From assembly GCA_040880125.1 (NCBI GenBank), contig JBBDJB010000006.1, positions 1 through 52,929 of the forward strand: a stretch of 52,929 nt of DNA. The letters run 5' to 3'. This document shows, one piece after another, positions 50,755 through 52,929 of the stretch. A program made the position numbers and the translations under genes. The notes under the pieces were generated by a model. That model saw only the letters and a list, made by a program, of their open reading frames with translations. It was not told the origin of the DNA and searched no databases. This stretch comes from JBBDJB01 sp040880125. Lineage in GTDB: Bacteria; Planctomycetota; Planctomycetia; Pirellulales; JBBDJB01. The stretch's first letter is position 1, and every line of letters begins with the position of its first letter.

Positions 50755-50810
50755 AAAAAACGCCCCGGCTTGGGTGGGCTAGGCGGAGCGTCCACCCAAG
50801 CCATAGGGGC
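50755..50810 (-). terminator. Strong intrinsic terminator of amtB
   Basis: On the minus strand, outer arms GCCCC/GGGGC enclose inner arms GGCTTGGGTGG/CCACCCAAGCC, followed by a six-T run (50760-50755). It separates amtB from glnB. Confidence 0.85.
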
Positions 50811-50864
50811 ATCCTTCTGGCCCAGGCAAGAGCCGAAGTACTCACACAGTTTTCACCGGAGCCG

Positions 50865-52409
50865 TTACGCTCCTTCGGTCGAGACATGAGGCACCGACAT
50901 CGGGTGGCCCTCCGCAACTCCGGCAATCGGGTGCGGCCGATGTGCCACTCCGCTTCCCGAGAAGCTGTCGGCGACCAGGACTGCCGGATAGGCCGACAGC
51001 CCGTGTTCCAGGATATCCAATCCCTCGAGCTCTTCCGCTTCGCTCACTCGCAGGCCGACGGTGTACTTAATGGCCAGGAACAGCACCAGGCACGTCGGGA
51101 ACGCCCACAAAAAGCCGGCGGCGACGCCGATGGCTTGGGTGACCAACTGCGCCGTGCCGCCACCGAGCAGCACGCCAATTGGCTCGGCAGCCGTGCCGCC
51201 CCAAAGCCCGATCGCCAGCGTTCCCCAGGCGCCGCAAACGCCGTGCACCGAGATCGCCCCGACCGGGTCGTCGATACGAATCTTGTCAAAGAACACCACC
51301 GCACCGACGACGATCACCCCGCCCAGCGCTCCGGTAAGCGCCGCGGTGGCGGGAGTCATGATATCACAACCGGCCGTGATCGCGACCAACCCTGCCAAGG
51401 CACCGTTGAGCGCCAGCGACGGGTCGGGCTTCTTAAATGCCACCCAGGACGTGATCATGGCGGCGATGGATCCCGCGGCGGCGGCCAGGTTGGTCGTCAC
51501 GGCGATCAAGGCAAAGCTTCCGCCTTCGACCGCGGTCGTGCTGCCGGGATTGAAACCGAACCACCCCAGCCACAAGATGAACACGCCCAGCGCGGCCAGC
51601 GGAATGTTGTGGCCGGGAATCGGATTGATGCGGCCGTCCTTGCCGTACTTGCCGAGACGCGGACCAAGCACCAGCGCTCCGGCCAATGCGGCCCAACCGC
51701 CGACCGAGTGCACGACGGTCGATCCGGCGAAGTCGAGAAAGCCGATCTTCTCGAGCCATCCTTCACCGGCCCACAGGCTTCCCCACGCCCAGGAACCGAA
51801 GATGGGATAGATCAGTCCGCAAATGGCGGCAGAGTAAATCAAGTACGCGATGAACTTGGTCCGTTCAGCCATCGCTCCACTGACAATGGTGGCGGCCGTG
51901 GCGGCAAAGACAGTCTGGAAGATCAAGAATGCCCAGCCAAAGGCCTCGGATTGCCCGGCGGCCGGCGCGTCGGTCGTGGCGTCGAAGAAGAAGTTCGACA
52001 TCCCCCAGTAGCCGTTCGACGTAGCGCCGAACATCAGTCCGAAGCCCACCATCCAGAACAGGACCGATCCGATGGAAAGGTCCATCAGGTTTTTCATGAT
52101 GATGTTGCAGGCGTTCTTCGCCCGGGTGAAACCGGTCTCGACCAGCATGAACCCGGCTTGCATGAAGAACACTAAAAACGCCGCCAGGCAGGTCCACAGG
52201 ACGTTAATGTCGTCCAGCACGACCGCAGGGGCCGCCTCTTCCGTCGCTTCTTCCGTTACTTCGGCTTCAACTTCCACGGGCGCGGAATCTATTTCCGCCG
52301 CTGCGTCCGCCGCCTCCTGAGCAACTGCCGCAGTACAGACAAGCCCGACCAATCCCAGGCCGAAAATCAGGCCCGCGACCAGAAGGAGAGATGTTGGTCG
52401 ATGGTACAT
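50865..52409 (-). CDS. amtB: Ammonium transporter
   Basis: Amt/Rh family channel for ammonium uptake. After a signal-like helix (LLLVAGLIFGLGLVGLVCTA) comes a 40-residue acidic Glu/Ala linker, then about eleven membrane helices. FFMQAGFMLVETGFTRAKN, DFAGSTVVHSVGGWAALAGA (conserved pore His) and ISVHGVCGAWGTLAIGLWGG (second pore His) are diagnostic. The C-terminal tail is longer than in E. coli AmtB. 514 residues from ATG at 52409. PII (glnB) is encoded downstream. Confidence 0.97.
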   Translation of the reverse strand: MYHRPTSLLLVAGLIFGLGLVGLVCTAAVAQEAADAAAEIDSAPVEVEAEVTEEATEEAAPAVVLDDINVLWTCLAAFLVFFMQAGFMLVETGFTRAKNACNIIMKNLMDLSIGSVLFWMVGFGLMFGATSNGYWGMSNFFFDATTDAPAAGQSEAFGWAFLIFQTVFAATAATIVSGAMAERTKFIAYLIYSAAICGLIYPIFGSWAWGSLWAGEGWLEKIGFLDFAGSTVVHSVGGWAALAGALVLGPRLGKYGKDGRINPIPGHNIPLAALGVFILWLGWFGFNPGSTTAVEGGSFALIAVTTNLAAAAGSIAAMITSWVAFKKPDPSLALNGALAGLVAITAGCDIMTPATAALTGALGGVIVVGAVVFFDKIRIDDPVGAISVHGVCGAWGTLAIGLWGGTAAEPIGVLLGGGTAQLVTQAIGVAAGFLWAFPTCLVLFLAIKYTVGLRVSEAEELEGLDILEHGLSAYPAVLVADSFSGSGVAHRPHPIAGVAEGHPMSVPHVSTEGA

Positions 52410-52540
52410 TGCCTCGAAACCTCTCAATGAGCGTTGTGTGGGTCAGAAGGGATTTCCATTGCCTCGCGTCAGTCAGCGCGCGCTCGCTTCACCGTCGACG
52501 ACTCCGCTAGGGTCGCCTTTTTAGGCAGTGGCGTCCGTTC

Positions 52541-52555
52541 GCAATCCCTGTGCCA
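52541..52555 (-). promoter_or_regulatory. Sigma-54 type promoter upstream of amtB
   Basis: The minus strand reads TGGCAC-AGGGA-TTGC (52555-52541). The GG and GC dinucleotides are ten bases apart, the strict spacing of -24/-12 promoters. The expected start is near 52529, about 120 bases before the ATG. A possible activator site with TGCGC and GCGCA arms lies at 52703-52722. Confidence 0.65.
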
Positions 52556-52758
52556 AGCTAGCGAGCGCCACCAGCAGAGGCCGGCGAACCCCTGGCGCAA
52601 CCTTCTTTACCAAAAGCGTTTATGAAAGGCAGTGATCGCCCCGAATCGGCCTGGTACGGCGTGCCATGTAGCCTGCCTGCCTAGCGGGCAAGCAGTTGCC
52701 GATGCGCATGTAAGCACGCGCAGGAGGGCCAATTCGCAGGCAGCCAAAGAAGAGATTG

Positions 52759-52921
52759 CACAGACGTTCTTGTCTGTGAAAGCCGCCTCGTAGGGTCCCG
52801 CTGTGCGGACCATCGGATGGGCGAACGAGCACGCGCAATGAAGTAGAGGTGGCACAGACATTCTTGTCTGTGCAAGCCAGCGGGCTCCATGAGCCGGGCA
52901 CGGCGGGGCAAGTCGGCCGTG
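52759..52921. repeat. Composite of repeat families upstream of amtB
   Basis: CACAGAC/GTCTGTG (52759-52778), a GTAGGGTCC-family copy (52790-52811), GCACAGACA/TGTCTGTGC around TTCT (52852-52873) and CACGGC/GCCGTG (52899-52921). The window ends just after. Confidence 0.7.
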
Positions 52922-52929
52922 GCACCCGG

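Larger units (their letters stand above)
52410..52929. other. 520-base region upstream of amtB
   Basis: No gene was seen. It contains the sigma-54 type promoter and, from about 52759, a run of palindromic repeats. Confidence 0.55.

Noticed and set aside
50886..52175. 429-codon plus-strand frame opposite amtB
   Set aside because: Shadow of the amtB reading frame, with His/Arg/Gly-rich composition and no domain.

Overview
The window is high-GC bacterial chromosome. It most likely comes from a planctomycete of the Pirellulales type. The main clues are a secreted Gly/Ser-rich protein with TIGR03000-like repeats, a TatC with a long periplasmic insertion, a protein with three N-terminal zinc ribbons and a membrane domain, many GTG/TTG starts, few Shine-Dalgarno sites, and intergenic spaces filled with short palindromic repeats. 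No tRNA, rRNA, insertion sequence, phage gene or CRISPR array was seen. Most genes are housekeeping or conserved hypotheticals.

Layout. 1-6.4 kb: a zinc-ribbon membrane protein, a structured AT-rich stretch with a promoter and terminator-like hairpin, alaS, and a STAS/BON convergent pair. 6.6-16.8 kb, all on the minus strand, read from right to left: FliN-like protein, recA, an HtrA-like protease homologue, a Pmp3/YqaE protein, a small membrane protein, msrB, serC, serA and an M48 protease. 17.2-19.7 kb, plus strand: nadA, then an arsI-like C-As lyase gene followed 32 bp later by a SigZ-like sigma factor gene. 19.8-24.6 kb, minus strand: GT2 glycosyltransferase, a protein distantly like BshC, a GNAT protein and a HAD phosphatase, with the first two start/stop-coupled. 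24.8-29.8 kb: a HEAT-type exported protein, a PEBP protein, a coupled HTTM pair and the TIGR03000 protein.

30-39.2 kb: Na/Pi symporter, rodA, exported PCMT, Tat-exported sugar isomerase-like protein, degenerate deacetylase-like protein, class V aminotransferase and coaD. 39.3-43 kb, minus strand: a membrane-anchored trypsin-like protease, a small two-gene unit with a ribbon-helix-helix protein and a palindromic operator-like site, and a cobA-hemD fusion. 43-52.9 kb: TPR protein, rpsT, rluB-pyrK overlap, lipoprotein, manA, tatC, then glnB and amtB. amtB has a well-spaced sigma-54 type promoter sequence upstream and a strong terminator downstream.

The items that most deserve a second look are the GT2/BshC-like/GNAT/HAD block, the arsI-sigZ pair, the ribbon-helix-helix unit with its palindromes, the structured region before alaS, and the HtrA homologue that has lost the catalytic Asp. 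All functional calls come from reading the sequence alone; no database search was made.
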